Assembly: GCA_017548605.1 (NCBI GenBank)
Contig: JAFYZT010000042.1
Coordinates: 44,179 to 108,178 of the forward strand
Length of the DNA stretch: 64,000 nt
Reading direction: 5' to 3'
DNA from: Prevotella sp.
GTDB taxonomy: Bacteria; Bacteroidota; Bacteroidia; Bacteroidales; Bacteroidaceae
The translations under genes were made by a program, and so were the position numbers. Within the stretch, counting starts at the first letter, position 1; the number at the start of each line of letters is the position of its first letter. Shown piece by piece: positions 45,496 through 53,959 of the stretch. The notes beneath the pieces are model-generated. The model did not search any database. It was not told where the DNA came from and saw only the letters and a program-made list of their open reading frames with translations.

Positions 45496-45524
45496 GTGTT
45501 TCACTTATCCATCAAGTAAAGAGG

Positions 45525-45558
45525 ACAGGAAAAGCAAGGCTTTTTCCTGTTTTTTTTG
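45525..45558 (+). terminator. rpmH terminator
   Basis: ACAGGAAAA (45525-45533) pairs with TTTTCCTGT (45542-45550), followed by eight T residues. Confidence 0.9.
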
Positions 45559-45576
45559 TTTAATTTCAAAAAGGGA

Positions 45577-45810
45577 GTAAAATAGGAAGTAGAAAGGGAA
45601 GTTAAAAAGGAAGTTAAGCACTTCGTGCTGGACAATAGCTTGGAAAGGTAAAAAAGTAAAAGTCGCAAGCAGAGTAATGTCCATTTTAACTCCCATTTTA
45701 ACATCCATGAGCGAAGCGAATTAACTCCCACTTTAACTTCCTATTATACAAAAACTACCATGAGCGAAGCGAATTAACTTCCAATTTTACTTCCCCTTTA
45801 ACTCCTTTCT
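45577..45810. repeat. Intergenic repeat, family B
   Basis: Contains GGTAAAAAAGTAAAAGTCGC, GTAATGTCCATTTTAACTCC and two CATGAGCGAAGCGAATTAAC cores. The gap 45496-45944 otherwise holds only the rpmH terminator and the promoter of the next operon. Confidence 0.75.
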
Positions 45811-45842
45811 ATAACTTCCCCTTAAAAAGAAATTCTCCCTTA

Positions 45843-45876
45843 TTGTCATGTAATTCGGGATTAATGTGTAAATTTG
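45843..45876 (+). promoter_or_regulatory. Promoter of the PASTA-rluD-ddl operon
   Basis: TTG (45843-45845), 23 bases, TAAATTTG (45869-45876); the first ATG is at 45945. Confidence 0.6.
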
Positions 45877-45944
45877 CAGCATCAATAGATAATGTCGTTT
45901 GAAGACAGTAATCTTTTTTCAACAAGATAGAGAAAAAGTCTTTC

Positions 45945-46685
45945 ATGAAAAAATCAACAGGTAAACATTTCCTGGGCAATATCCTCGCGATGGCCCTCAT
46001 CATTTTCCTCTTGGCTTTGGGTTTGAAATTCGGACTCGAATTATACACGCGCCATGGACAGTCGGTGGAGATGCCCGACATAGTACACAAGAGTTTCGAG
46101 CAGGCTGAGGCTATGCTCGACAGTCTTGACCTCAACATCGAGGTAAGCGACACTGATTTCGTGAAGTCGCTGCCGCCGGATTGTATTCTTGAGCAGTCGA
46201 TAGCAGCGGGCGATATCATCAAACCCGATCGTGTGGTGTACGTGAAAATCAATGCCGCACACTCTCCTTCGCGACCCATACCTGATATTGTTGACAACAG
46301 TTCTTTGCGTGATGCACAGAACAAACTTACTTCGCTTGGCTTTAAACTGGGTGACCCCGAATATGTTCCCGGTGAGCGCGACTGGGTGTATGGCCTGAAA
46401 TGTCGCGGACGCAGCTTGTTCGAGGGCGACATGGTATCGACGGAAGACCTGCTGACCATTCAGGTGGGCGACGGACGGCGCAACCTCAGTGAAGAGGTGA
46501 CATACACACAGCCCACGTTGGATGACACCGGAGTGGACGATGATGAGCCGCGAAGACCGCGTCCGCGTCCCAAGAAGACAGAGACCAAAGAGGAGAAAAG
46601 TGGCAATGCTGATGCCCATCCCTCAACACCGGCACCCGCACCCTCTCCGTCACCGGCTCCTGCGGCACCCGCATCTTCCAATTAA
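45945..46685 (+). CDS. Membrane-anchored PASTA-domain protein
   Basis: 246 residues. One membrane anchor (about 10-30), then two PASTA domains (about 42-105 and 110-180: MPDIVHKSFEQAEAMLDSL, IPDIVDNSSLRDAQNKL) and a Pro-rich low-complexity tail (residues about 200-246). PASTA domains bind peptidoglycan fragments or beta-lactam-like groups. No kinase domain is attached. It heads an operon with rluD and ddl, which places it near cell-wall synthesis. The Ser/Thr kinase in this window (15535) has no PASTA sensor. Confidence 0.9.
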   Translation: MKKSTGKHFLGNILAMALIIFLLALGLKFGLELYTRHGQSVEMPDIVHKSFEQAEAMLDSLDLNIEVSDTDFVKSLPPDCILEQSIAAGDIIKPDRVVYVKINAAHSPSRPIPDIVDNSSLRDAQNKLTSLGFKLGDPEYVPGERDWVYGLKCRGRSLFEGDMVSTEDLLTIQVGDGRRNLSEEVTYTQPTLDDTGVDDDEPRRPRPRPKKTETKEEKSGNADAHPSTPAPAPSPSPAPAAPASSN

Positions 46686-46694
46686 CCCATCCCT

Positions 46695-47744
46695 ATGAGT
46701 GACATCAAAGCAATCATAGAAGAGCTGGAAGAAGAGGAAGAACAATCCCTGTATGAGCATCACCGTTTCGAGGTGGACAAAGGGCAGGAGAGTGTGAGGC
46801 TTGACCGATATCTGGCCGACCACATGCCTCATGCCACTCGCAACCGCATACAGCGGGCCACTGATGCCGGTTTCGTTCTCGTCAATGGGAACCCCACCAA
46901 GAACAGTTACCGTATAAGGCCCCTCGACGTGATTACCATCATGCTCGACAAACCGCCTTTCGACTCTACCATAGAACCGGAGGAGATTCCCATAGATGTG
47001 GTTTACGAGGATGAGAGTCTCATGGTGGTAAACAAAGCCCCGGGCATGGTGGTCCATCCAGGGTGCGGCAATTTCAACGGTACCTTGGTCAACGCTGTGG
47101 CATGGCACCTGCGCGATATGCCCTCTTATGACCCCAACGACCCCGAGGTGGGTCTGGTGCACCGCATCGACAAAGGAACCAGTGGACTGCTCGTGGTGGC
47201 GAAGACTCCGGAGGCTAAGTCGAAACTGGGTATACAGTTCTATAATAAGACCACACGCCGGCTCTATAACGCCTTGGTGTGGGGAAATTTTGCTGAGGAC
47301 ACAGGACGTATCGAAGGCAACATCGGGCGTGACCCACGCGACCGCTTACGCATGGAGGTGTTTGCACCCGATTCGGGCATCGGCAAGTCGGCCGTTACCC
47401 ATTACCGGGTGTTGGAGCGTTTCGGATACGTCACCCTCGTGGAGTGCAGGCTTGAGACGGGACGTACGCATCAGATACGTGCTCACATGCGGCATATTGG
47501 TCATCCTCTCTTCGGTGATGAGCGCTATGGCGGCGCGGAGATATTGAGGGGTGAACGGAGCGCGTCTTACACGGCTTTTGTACACAATAGTATGCAGATT
47601 TGCCGTCGACCGGCTCTTCACGCCATGACACTGGGGTTCAAGCACCCCATCACCGGGGAAGAGATGGACTTCACAGCTCCCTGGCCCGAAGATTTCTTTA
47701 AACTTATCACCCGTTGGCGCGTGTATGCGCAAACAAAATTATAA
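46695..47744 (+). CDS. rluD: 23S rRNA pseudouridine synthase, RluD type
   Basis: 349 residues. N-terminal S4 domain (RLDRYLADHMP, about 32-80), then the RluA-type catalytic domain with Asp159 in HRIDKGTSGLLVVAKT and ETGRTHQIRAHM. It makes pseudouridines in helix 69 of 23S rRNA; exact sites are inferred from the family. It lies nine bases after the PASTA gene and 31 before ddl. Confidence 0.92.
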   Translation: MSDIKAIIEELEEEEEQSLYEHHRFEVDKGQESVRLDRYLADHMPHATRNRIQRATDAGFVLVNGNPTKNSYRIRPLDVITIMLDKPPFDSTIEPEEIPIDVVYEDESLMVVNKAPGMVVHPGCGNFNGTLVNAVAWHLRDMPSYDPNDPEVGLVHRIDKGTSGLLVVAKTPEAKSKLGIQFYNKTTRRLYNALVWGNFAEDTGRIEGNIGRDPRDRLRMEVFAPDSGIGKSAVTHYRVLERFGYVTLVECRLETGRTHQIRAHMRHIGHPLFGDERYGGAEILRGERSASYTAFVHNSMQICRRPALHAMTLGFKHPITGEEMDFTAPWPEDFFKLITRWRVYAQTKL

Positions 47745-47775
47745 AATTAAAAGATTAAAAAATTTAAAATACAAT

Positions 47776-48780
47776 ATGCAACCCATCAAAAGAACAATAG
47801 CCATCGTATGCGGTGGTGACTCCTCTGAACACGATGTGTCGCTCCGTTCGGCACAAGGGCTTTACTCCTTCTTCGACAAACAACGTTACAACGTGTATAT
47901 TGTCGATATCAAAGGATTGGATTGGCATGTTAATTTGCATGATGGAACGACGACTCCCGTTGATCGCAATGATTTCTCGTTTATGGAGGACGGTAAACTG
48001 GTGCTCTTTGACTATGCCTATATTACCATCCATGGCACACCGGGCGAGAACGGCATTCTGCAGGGTTACTTTGAACTGGTGCACCTGCCCTATAGCACCA
48101 GCGGTGTGCTCGTCGAAGCCATGACTTTCGATAAGTTTGTGCTCAACCAGTATCTCCGAAGCTATGGAGTGAGCGTGGCAGAGAGCCTGCTTATCCGCCG
48201 GGGTTATGAAGATTTGGTGAATGAAGAGGAAATCATGGAGAAGGTTGGTATGCCTTGCTTTGTCAAGCCGGCAGCCGATGGCAGCAGCTTCGGCGTGTCG
48301 AAAGTGAAGAACATCGACCAGTTGGCTCCCGCACTGCGCAAAGCTATGATGGAGAGCGACGAGGTGATGGTGGAGGCCTACCTTGAAGGAACGGAAATCA
48401 CCGTGGGCTGTTACAAGACACGCGAGAAATCCGTTATCTTCCCCATCACCGAGGTGGTGACGAAGAATGAGTTCTTCGACTTTGATGCGAAATACAACGG
48501 TCAGGTGGATGAGATTACCCCGGCACGTATCTCTGAGGATACGGCCCGCCGAGCCCGTGAAATCACCAGCGCCATCTATGACATCCTCCACTGCAACGGT
48601 ATCATACGTATAGACTATATCATCACCAAGAATGCCGATGGTTCGGAACGAATCAACATGCTCGAGGTGAATACCACACCGGGCATGACACCCACCAGCT
48701 TCATCCCCCAGCAAGTACGTGCCGCCGGACTGGAGATGGCAGACGTGCTCACCGACATCGTGGAAAACCAATTTCGCTGA
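47776..48780 (+). CDS. ddl: D-alanine--D-alanine ligase
   Basis: 334 residues from the ATG at 47776; an in-frame start at 47725 overlaps rluD and is less likely. ATP-grasp enzyme that makes D-Ala-D-Ala for MurF. Motifs: VCGGDSSEHDVSLRSA, IHGTPGENGILQGYFE, PYSTSGVLVEAMTFDK, CFVKPAADGSSFGVSKV, and LEVNTTPGMTPTSFIP. It belongs to the PASTA-rluD operon. Confidence 0.95.
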   Translation: MQPIKRTIAIVCGGDSSEHDVSLRSAQGLYSFFDKQRYNVYIVDIKGLDWHVNLHDGTTTPVDRNDFSFMEDGKLVLFDYAYITIHGTPGENGILQGYFELVHLPYSTSGVLVEAMTFDKFVLNQYLRSYGVSVAESLLIRRGYEDLVNEEEIMEKVGMPCFVKPAADGSSFGVSKVKNIDQLAPALRKAMMESDEVMVEAYLEGTEITVGCYKTREKSVIFPITEVVTKNEFFDFDAKYNGQVDEITPARISEDTARRAREITSAIYDILHCNGIIRIDYIITKNADGSERINMLEVNTTPGMTPTSFIPQQVRAAGLEMADVLTDIVENQFR

Positions 48781-48840
48781 GAAATAAGGGGCAAGGAAAA
48801 TTTAAATATTAAAAAATTAAAAGATTAAAGGAGCACAAAT

Positions 48841-48960
48841 GGGCTATTGTCCAAACTCCCAAACTCCTATAACGGAAACTCCTCTCACTCCTCCACTCCT
48901 TAGTCTATTGTCCAAACTCCCAAACTCCTCCACTCCTAAACTCCCAAACTCCTGAAATCT
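48841..48960. repeat. Intergenic repeat, family C
   Basis: Units of CCAAACTCCCAAACTCC, two TATTGTCCAAACTCC blocks and TATAACGGAAACTCCT. The same units recur at 52140-52256 upstream of kbl. Confidence 0.75.
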
Positions 48961-50184
48961 ATGTTTGACGAAATCCGCCCATATAATCCCGAGGAACTGC
49001 CTGAAGTGTATGAACGCCTGCTGGCCGACAAGCAGTTCCTTGCCGTACTGCCCTATGTGCTGCCCGACGTGCCTTTGGAGCAGGTGGCGGCGCTGATGCG
49101 GGGTTGCAAGACCAATCTGGAGTTTCAAAAGACATTCTGCTATGGCTTCCTCAAACAGCTGTTGGCCAAGGCAAGCACGGGTTGTGACATGGACATCTCG
49201 GCTATCGACAACCAACGGCGATACACCTTCGTTAGTAACCATCGTGACATCGTTCTCGATTCGGCATTGCTCGACATGCTGCTCATAGATGCCAACTTTT
49301 CCACCACTTGTGAGATTGCCATAGGCGACAACCTTCTCTCTTTGCCATGGGTGCGCGATTTGGTGCGTGTCAACAAGTCGTTCATCGTACAACGGTCTCT
49401 GCCGCCCCGGCAGATGCTCTTGGCCAGCCGCGAACTGTCCGACTATATGCACTACGCTATCAGCGAGAAAAACGAAAATATTTGGATTGCCCAGCGAGAG
49501 GGTAGGGCGAAAGATTCCGACGACCGCACCCAACCGGCCATCCTTAAGATGATGGCTATGGGCGGCGAGGGAACGACGCTCGAACGCCTCGAAGCATTAC
49601 ATATAGTACCGCTGGCCATATCCTACGAGTATGACCCCTGCGACTATCTCAAGGCGCGTGAGTTATGGTGTCGTCACGAAGACCCTGCTTTCCGCAAGAC
49701 GGCGAACGACGATGTGGTGAGTATGCGCACGGGTATCATGGGCTATAAAGGTGCCATTCACTACCATTGTGCACCTTGCATCGACGACTATTTACAAACC
49801 CTTGGCGATGTGCCCAAAGGCGAACTTTTCGACACTGTAGCTGCGCATATCGATCGGCAGATACATCTTCATTACCGTCTCTTTCCGTCGAACCTCGTGG
49901 CTCTGCGTATACTGGGTGCCGAGGAGGAAGGGAATACTATGTCCGATATGTGTGGAAAGGATGTCCACAGTGTCGTGGCATGGTTGTCCGATCATCTTTC
50001 TGTCGGTTGTGGCGAAGCAGAGGAAAAGGCTTTCAACGACTATCTCTCGAAACGAGTGGCCTTGGCGCATACCGAAGGTGCTGATGACACGGCGTTCATC
50101 CGCCATATTCTCCTCGTGATGTATGCCAACCCAGCCATCAACTTCTATAAGAGTCTCACCCCCGCCCCCTCTCATACCATTTAA
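48961..50184 (+). CDS. PlsC-type acyltransferase
   Basis: 407 residues. The acyltransferase signature HX4D is present in SNHRDIVLDS (His94, Asp99), and the second motif in QREGRAKD. The family moves acyl groups from acyl-ACP or acyl-CoA to lysophospholipids or aminolipids; in Bacteroidetes such proteins also serve glycine- or ornithine-lipid synthesis, but the substrate is not evident here. The last ten codons (SLTPAPSHTI) seem to be built from GC-rich repeat sequence. It lies 180 bases after ddl and 14 bases before a NigD-like gene. Confidence 0.82.
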   Translation: MFDEIRPYNPEELPEVYERLLADKQFLAVLPYVLPDVPLEQVAALMRGCKTNLEFQKTFCYGFLKQLLAKASTGCDMDISAIDNQRRYTFVSNHRDIVLDSALLDMLLIDANFSTTCEIAIGDNLLSLPWVRDLVRVNKSFIVQRSLPPRQMLLASRELSDYMHYAISEKNENIWIAQREGRAKDSDDRTQPAILKMMAMGGEGTTLERLEALHIVPLAISYEYDPCDYLKARELWCRHEDPAFRKTANDDVVSMRTGIMGYKGAIHYHCAPCIDDYLQTLGDVPKGELFDTVAAHIDRQIHLHYRLFPSNLVALRILGAEEEGNTMSDMCGKDVHSVVAWLSDHLSVGCGEAEEKAFNDYLSKRVALAHTEGADDTAFIRHILLVMYANPAINFYKSLTPAPSHTI

Positions 50185-50198
50185 CAAGATTCTGTCAG

Positions 50199-50876
50199 AT
50201 GATGAAAAAAATATCTCTGTTATTCTTTTGCGCATTACTATTGGCTGCGGCCTGTACCACGCGTGATTATGAGACGGGCGATGGCAAATTGTCATTCCTG
50301 CGGGCAGACTTCGGCGTGGCTCATTCCGATGCTGTGGGGTCACTTGACTATGTCGATACCGACGAAGGACAACGGGTGTTCTTCCCCATGGCCATCCAAG
50401 CCGATTGGGCGGTGACCGCCGATTCCCTATACCGTGTACTCACCTATTATGATGCAACGGAAACAGCGACGACCAGCAAGGTGCATCGACTCATCCAACT
50501 GGTGACCGTCAAGCCCAAACCAGCCGAAGAGGTGAAAGAACAGTTCACCGACCCCGTCAAAGTGGAGAGTGCGTGGATGAGTCCCAACGGCAAATACCTG
50601 AACTTGGGATTGCGGCTGATGACAGGTTCCACAGATGACGAAGAATTGCACCAGACGGTGGGAGTGTTACTCGACGAAGAAACGGAGCGCGATGACCATA
50701 CCCATCAGTACCGATGGACTTTCTTCCATAACCAGAACGGAGTGCCCGAATACTATTCCACGTTGGTATATATAAGCATTGCCACCGCCGACCTTCAGGC
50801 TGGCGATGGCATAACCCTTCGTATCAACACCTATGATGGGTGGGAAGAGAGAACATTTGAAATAGCCCCCCACTAA
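50199..50876 (+). CDS. NigD-like lipoprotein
   Basis: 225 residues. Lipobox LLAAAC gives Cys19. The body shows the NigD-like pattern: an N-terminal OB-like part (GDGKLSFLRADFGVAH, RVFFP) and a C-terminal beta part with VYISIATADLQAGDGI. NigD is a putative immunity protein in B. fragilis, but most relatives have unknown roles. It follows the acyltransferase by 14 bases. Its end (EIAPH) abuts a GC-rich repeat. Confidence 0.75.
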   Translation: MMKKISLLFFCALLLAAACTTRDYETGDGKLSFLRADFGVAHSDAVGSLDYVDTDEGQRVFFPMAIQADWAVTADSLYRVLTYYDATETATTSKVHRLIQLVTVKPKPAEEVKEQFTDPVKVESAWMSPNGKYLNLGLRLMTGSTDDEELHQTVGVLLDEETERDDHTHQYRWTFFHNQNGVPEYYSTLVYISIATADLQAGDGITLRINTYDGWEERTFEIAPH

Positions 50877-50937
50877 CTCCCCCCAAGGGGGAGAATAATT
50901 ACCCTGTGGAGTATTTACGCCCTCCCCTCGGGGAGGG
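50877..50937. repeat. GC-rich hairpins, family E, overlapping the 3' end of tdh
   Basis: CTCCCCC/GGGGGAG (50877-50893) and CCCTCCCC/GGGGAGGG (50920-50937). The second lies inside the last codons of tdh and may also terminate both convergent transcripts. Confidence 0.65.
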
Positions 50938-51898
50938 ATGGGGAAGGGGCTATCTTTTCTTCCAGTTTCTCCAACATGTCTTGTGTCATGCGCGTGATGT
51001 CGTAGGTGGGAGCCCAGCCCCATTCGCGGCGGGCGCAGGTATCGTCCATGCGGTCGGGCCAACTCTCGGCAATGAACTGCTTCAGGGGGTCCACGTCGTA
51101 CACCATCTCGAAGTCGGGCTTGTATTTCTTGATTTCCGCATATATTTTCTCCGGCGAGAAACTCATGGCCGTCACATTGAACCCATTATGGTGTACCAGT
51201 CGGTCGGGGTTAGCTTCCATCAGCATGATGGCCGCGCGCAGGGCATCGGGCATATACATCATGTCGAGCATGGTACCTTCTTTCAATGGACAGACGAAAC
51301 GCTCGCCACGCACAGCACTGTAGAAGATATCGACGGCATAGTCGGTGGTGCCGCCACCGGGTAGCGTCTTATAGGAGATGATGCCGGGAAAACGTACTGA
51401 ACGGGTATCGACACCATATTTTATATTATAATAGGTGCTCAGCAACTCGGTGGTAACCTTCGACACGCCGTAAATGGTTCGCGGGCGTTGTATCGTGTCC
51501 TGGGGAGTCATCATGTGTGGAGTCTCGCGGCCAAAGGAGCCTATGCTGCTGGGTGTGAACACGGAGCAACGGTGTTCACGTGCCACCTCCAGGACGTTCC
51601 ATAGTCCGTCGATGCCGATTTTCCATGCCAGACGGGGCTTCGACTCGGCCACCACTGAGAGTAGGGCGGCCAGATTGTAGATGGCATCGATGTCATATTT
51701 CCTCACCACGTCATTGAGCATCTCGCCGTCGGTAACGTCGGCTACCTCCGAGGGGCCACTCTCCAACAGTTCGCCCTTTGGCTCGGCACCTGGGATATAC
51801 CCCGCCACCACATGGTCGTTTCCATAGCGTTTGCGCAGTTCCATCGTCAGCTCGGAGCCTATCTGCCCCGTTGAACCAATTACCAGGATATTTTTCAT
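50915..51898 (-). CDS. tdh: NAD-dependent L-threonine 3-dehydrogenase (epimerase fold)
   Basis: 327 residues from the ATG at 51898. Short-chain epimerase-type fold: GSTGQIGSELT (about 8-18), NLAALLSVVAE, FTPSSIGSFG and the Tyr-Lys pair in TIYGVSKVTTE, with RFPGIISYKTLPGGGTTDYA typical of epimerase-like Tdh. It oxidises threonine to 2-amino-3-ketobutyrate. kbl, whose product takes the next step, is divergent at 52272. The last codons (APSPSLPEGRA) derive from a GC-rich repeat. Confidence 0.88.
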   Translation of the reverse strand: MKNILVIGSTGQIGSELTMELRKRYGNDHVVAGYIPGAEPKGELLESGPSEVADVTDGEMLNDVVRKYDIDAIYNLAALLSVVAESKPRLAWKIGIDGLWNVLEVAREHRCSVFTPSSIGSFGRETPHMMTPQDTIQRPRTIYGVSKVTTELLSTYYNIKYGVDTRSVRFPGIISYKTLPGGGTTDYAVDIFYSAVRGERFVCPLKEGTMLDMMYMPDALRAAIMLMEANPDRLVHHNGFNVTAMSFSPEKIYAEIKKYKPDFEMVYDVDPLKQFIAESWPDRMDDTCARREWGWAPTYDITRMTQDMLEKLEEKIAPSPSLPEGRA

Positions 51899-52055
51899 AA
51901 TCGTAGATTTAAGGGTTGTGTTTTCAATGCAAAGAAAATATTTTTTTTTCATATCTCATCATTTTGACACGAAAAAATACTTCAACACCCGTTTTTTTCA
52001 AAAAAACTTTCCCAAAACACCCTTATTGTGGAAAAAAAAGTGTTATTTTGCAATT

Positions 52056-52256
52056 GGCAAGAGGAGGGAGGCAAGGAGCAAGGGCAAGCAAGGAGCATGG
52101 GGCAAGGAGCAAGGGGCAAGGAGCAAGAGAATAGTTTAGAGGGGCAAAACTCCCAAACTCCCTAGTCTATTGTCCAAACTCCTAAACTCCCAAACTCCTA
52201 AACTCCCTAGTCTATTGTCCAAACTTCTATAACGGAAACTCCTAAACTCCTTTAAT
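52056..52256. repeat. Intergenic repeats, families D and C
   Basis: 52056-52135 holds GGGGCAAGGAGCAAGG-like units; 52140-52256 holds CCAAACTCCCAAACTCC, TAGTCTATTGTCCAAACT and TATAACGGAAACTCCT units, as at 48841-48960. The gap 51899-52271 otherwise holds only promoter-like AT-rich sequence near 52040 (TTATTTTG). Confidence 0.7.
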
Positions 52257-52271
52257 TTAAATCATAATACT

Positions 52272-53462
52272 ATGTACGGAAAAATGAAAGAACATCTCCA
52301 GCAGACCATTGCTGAGATTCGTGAAGCAGGACTTTACAAGGAAGAACGTCTCATAGAAAGTCCCCAGAAAGCAGAAATAACCGTCAAAGGCCAACCCGTG
52401 CTCAACTTCTGTGCCAACAACTACCTAGGCCTCTCCGACCATCCGCGTCTCATCGAAGGAGCCAAGCGCATGATGGACAACCGGGGCTTCGGCATGTCGT
52501 CGGTACGTTTTATCTGCGGCACGCAGGATATCCACAAGGAACTGGAAGCAGCCATCTCCGACTATTTCCATACCGAAGACACCATTCTTTATGCAGCATG
52601 CTTCGATGCCAACGGCGGTGTGTTTGAACCGTTGTTCACCGACGAGGACGCCATCATCTCTGATGCCCTTAACCATGCTTCGATTATCGACGGTGTGCGT
52701 CTGTGCAAGGCCAAGCGCTACCGCTATGCCAATGCCGACATGCAGGAACTGGAGAAATGTTTGCAGGAGGCACAGGCTCAACGTTTCCGTATCATCGTGA
52801 CCGACGGTGTGTTCTCCATGGATGGCAACGTGGCTCCGATGGACAAGATTTGTGACCTGGCGGAGAAATACGACGCCCTGGTGATGGTCGATGAGAGCCA
52901 TTCCGCAGGTGTCGTAGGTGCCACAGGTCATGGCGTGAGTGAGTTCTTCAATACCTACGGACGTGTTGATATCTATACCGGCACCCTCGGCAAGTCGTTC
53001 GGTGGAGCCCTTGGCGGTTTTACCACGGGGCGCAAGGAGATTATCGAACTGCTGCGCCAGCGTTCGCGTCCCTATCTTTTCTCCAACTCTCTTGCTCCCT
53101 GTATCATTGGCGCCTCGCTCGAGGTGTTCAAGATGCTCAAGGAGAGCAATGAGATACATGACCGTCTGGTGGAGAACGTCAATTATTTCCGTGACAAAAT
53201 GATGGCGGCTGGCTTCGACATCAAACCCACGCAGAGCGCCATTTGTGCCGTTATGCTCTACGATGCCAAACTCTCACAGGTCTATGCAGCCAAGATGCAG
53301 GAAGAGGGCATCTATGTCACGGGCTTCTACTATCCCGTGGTGCCCAAGGGACAAGCACGTATCCGTGTGCAGATTTCCGCCGGTCATACCCGCGAACAGC
53401 TCGACAAGTGCGTCAATGCCTTCATCAAGGTCGGGCGTGAACTGGGCGTGCTCGAAAAGTAA
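52272..53462 (+). CDS. kbl: 2-amino-3-ketobutyrate CoA ligase (glycine C-acetyltransferase)
   Basis: 396 residues, PLP-dependent alpha-oxoamine synthase. It splits 2-amino-3-ketobutyrate with CoA into glycine and acetyl-CoA. Motifs: NFCANNYLGLSDHP, DALNHASIIDGVRL, VTDGVFSMDGNVAPM, VDESHSAGVVG and the PLP lysine in TGTLGKSFGGALGG (about 241). Together with the divergent tdh it forms the two-step threonine breakdown route. A strong terminator follows. Confidence 0.95.
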   Translation: MYGKMKEHLQQTIAEIREAGLYKEERLIESPQKAEITVKGQPVLNFCANNYLGLSDHPRLIEGAKRMMDNRGFGMSSVRFICGTQDIHKELEAAISDYFHTEDTILYAACFDANGGVFEPLFTDEDAIISDALNHASIIDGVRLCKAKRYRYANADMQELEKCLQEAQAQRFRIIVTDGVFSMDGNVAPMDKICDLAEKYDALVMVDESHSAGVVGATGHGVSEFFNTYGRVDIYTGTLGKSFGGALGGFTTGRKEIIELLRQRSRPYLFSNSLAPCIIGASLEVFKMLKESNEIHDRLVENVNYFRDKMMAAGFDIKPTQSAICAVMLYDAKLSQVYAAKMQEEGIYVTGFYYPVVPKGQARIRVQISAGHTREQLDKCVNAFIKVGRELGVLEK

Positions 53463-53498
53463 AAGGTAAGATTAAAAACTTCTTTGAAAGATAAAACA

Positions 53499-53538
53499 AT
53501 ATCCCCTGCAATCGATTCGACTTGCAGGGGATATTTCT
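53499..53538 (+). terminator. kbl terminator
   Basis: ATATCCCCTGCAA (53499-53511) pairs with TTGCAGGGGATAT (53522-53534), then TTT. Confidence 0.8.
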
Positions 53539-53959
53539 GTGTTAAGAGAACAATGTTTTATTTTCATTTTTTTCTTTCAATCTTCCATGTCCAAACGGAT
53601 TTGGTGGATTTTTCTTGTATTTTTAACACTTTTTCCTCTGTTTTGCGCCTAATCCCTCTATTTTTTTAAAAAAAATAAAAAATTGGCAACAAATTATGAT
53701 GACAATAAAAAAAAATCCTTTACTTTTGCAAATTGAAATCATGTATAACAACTATAGCGGAGTTGTCTTTTCTGTAAAAACCTAAATATTATCATATAAA
53801 GTCAAACCTAAAAAACTTAATGCTTATCGAGAAAAAACGTCAAGTAAAAAGGAATTGACCATGTCTTATTAATATAATAAGGTGTGGAGGGTCGTTATGA
53901 CCAAGTGAAAAAATTAACTAAGAGTTTATACTATTTAACCTAATGAAAATACTTAAAGT
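53539..53959. promoter_or_regulatory. AT-rich region with the SusC promoter and a long leader
   Basis: No gene is seen. A -7 box TACTTTTG lies at 53721-53728 with a poor -33 element. The transcript would have a leader of about 225 bases before the ATG at 53960. Long leaders are frequent for SusC genes; no known riboswitch is recognised. Confidence 0.5.

Noticed and set aside
47764-48771. 335-codon open frame on the minus strand
   Set aside because: Antisense to ddl, whose motifs are complete.
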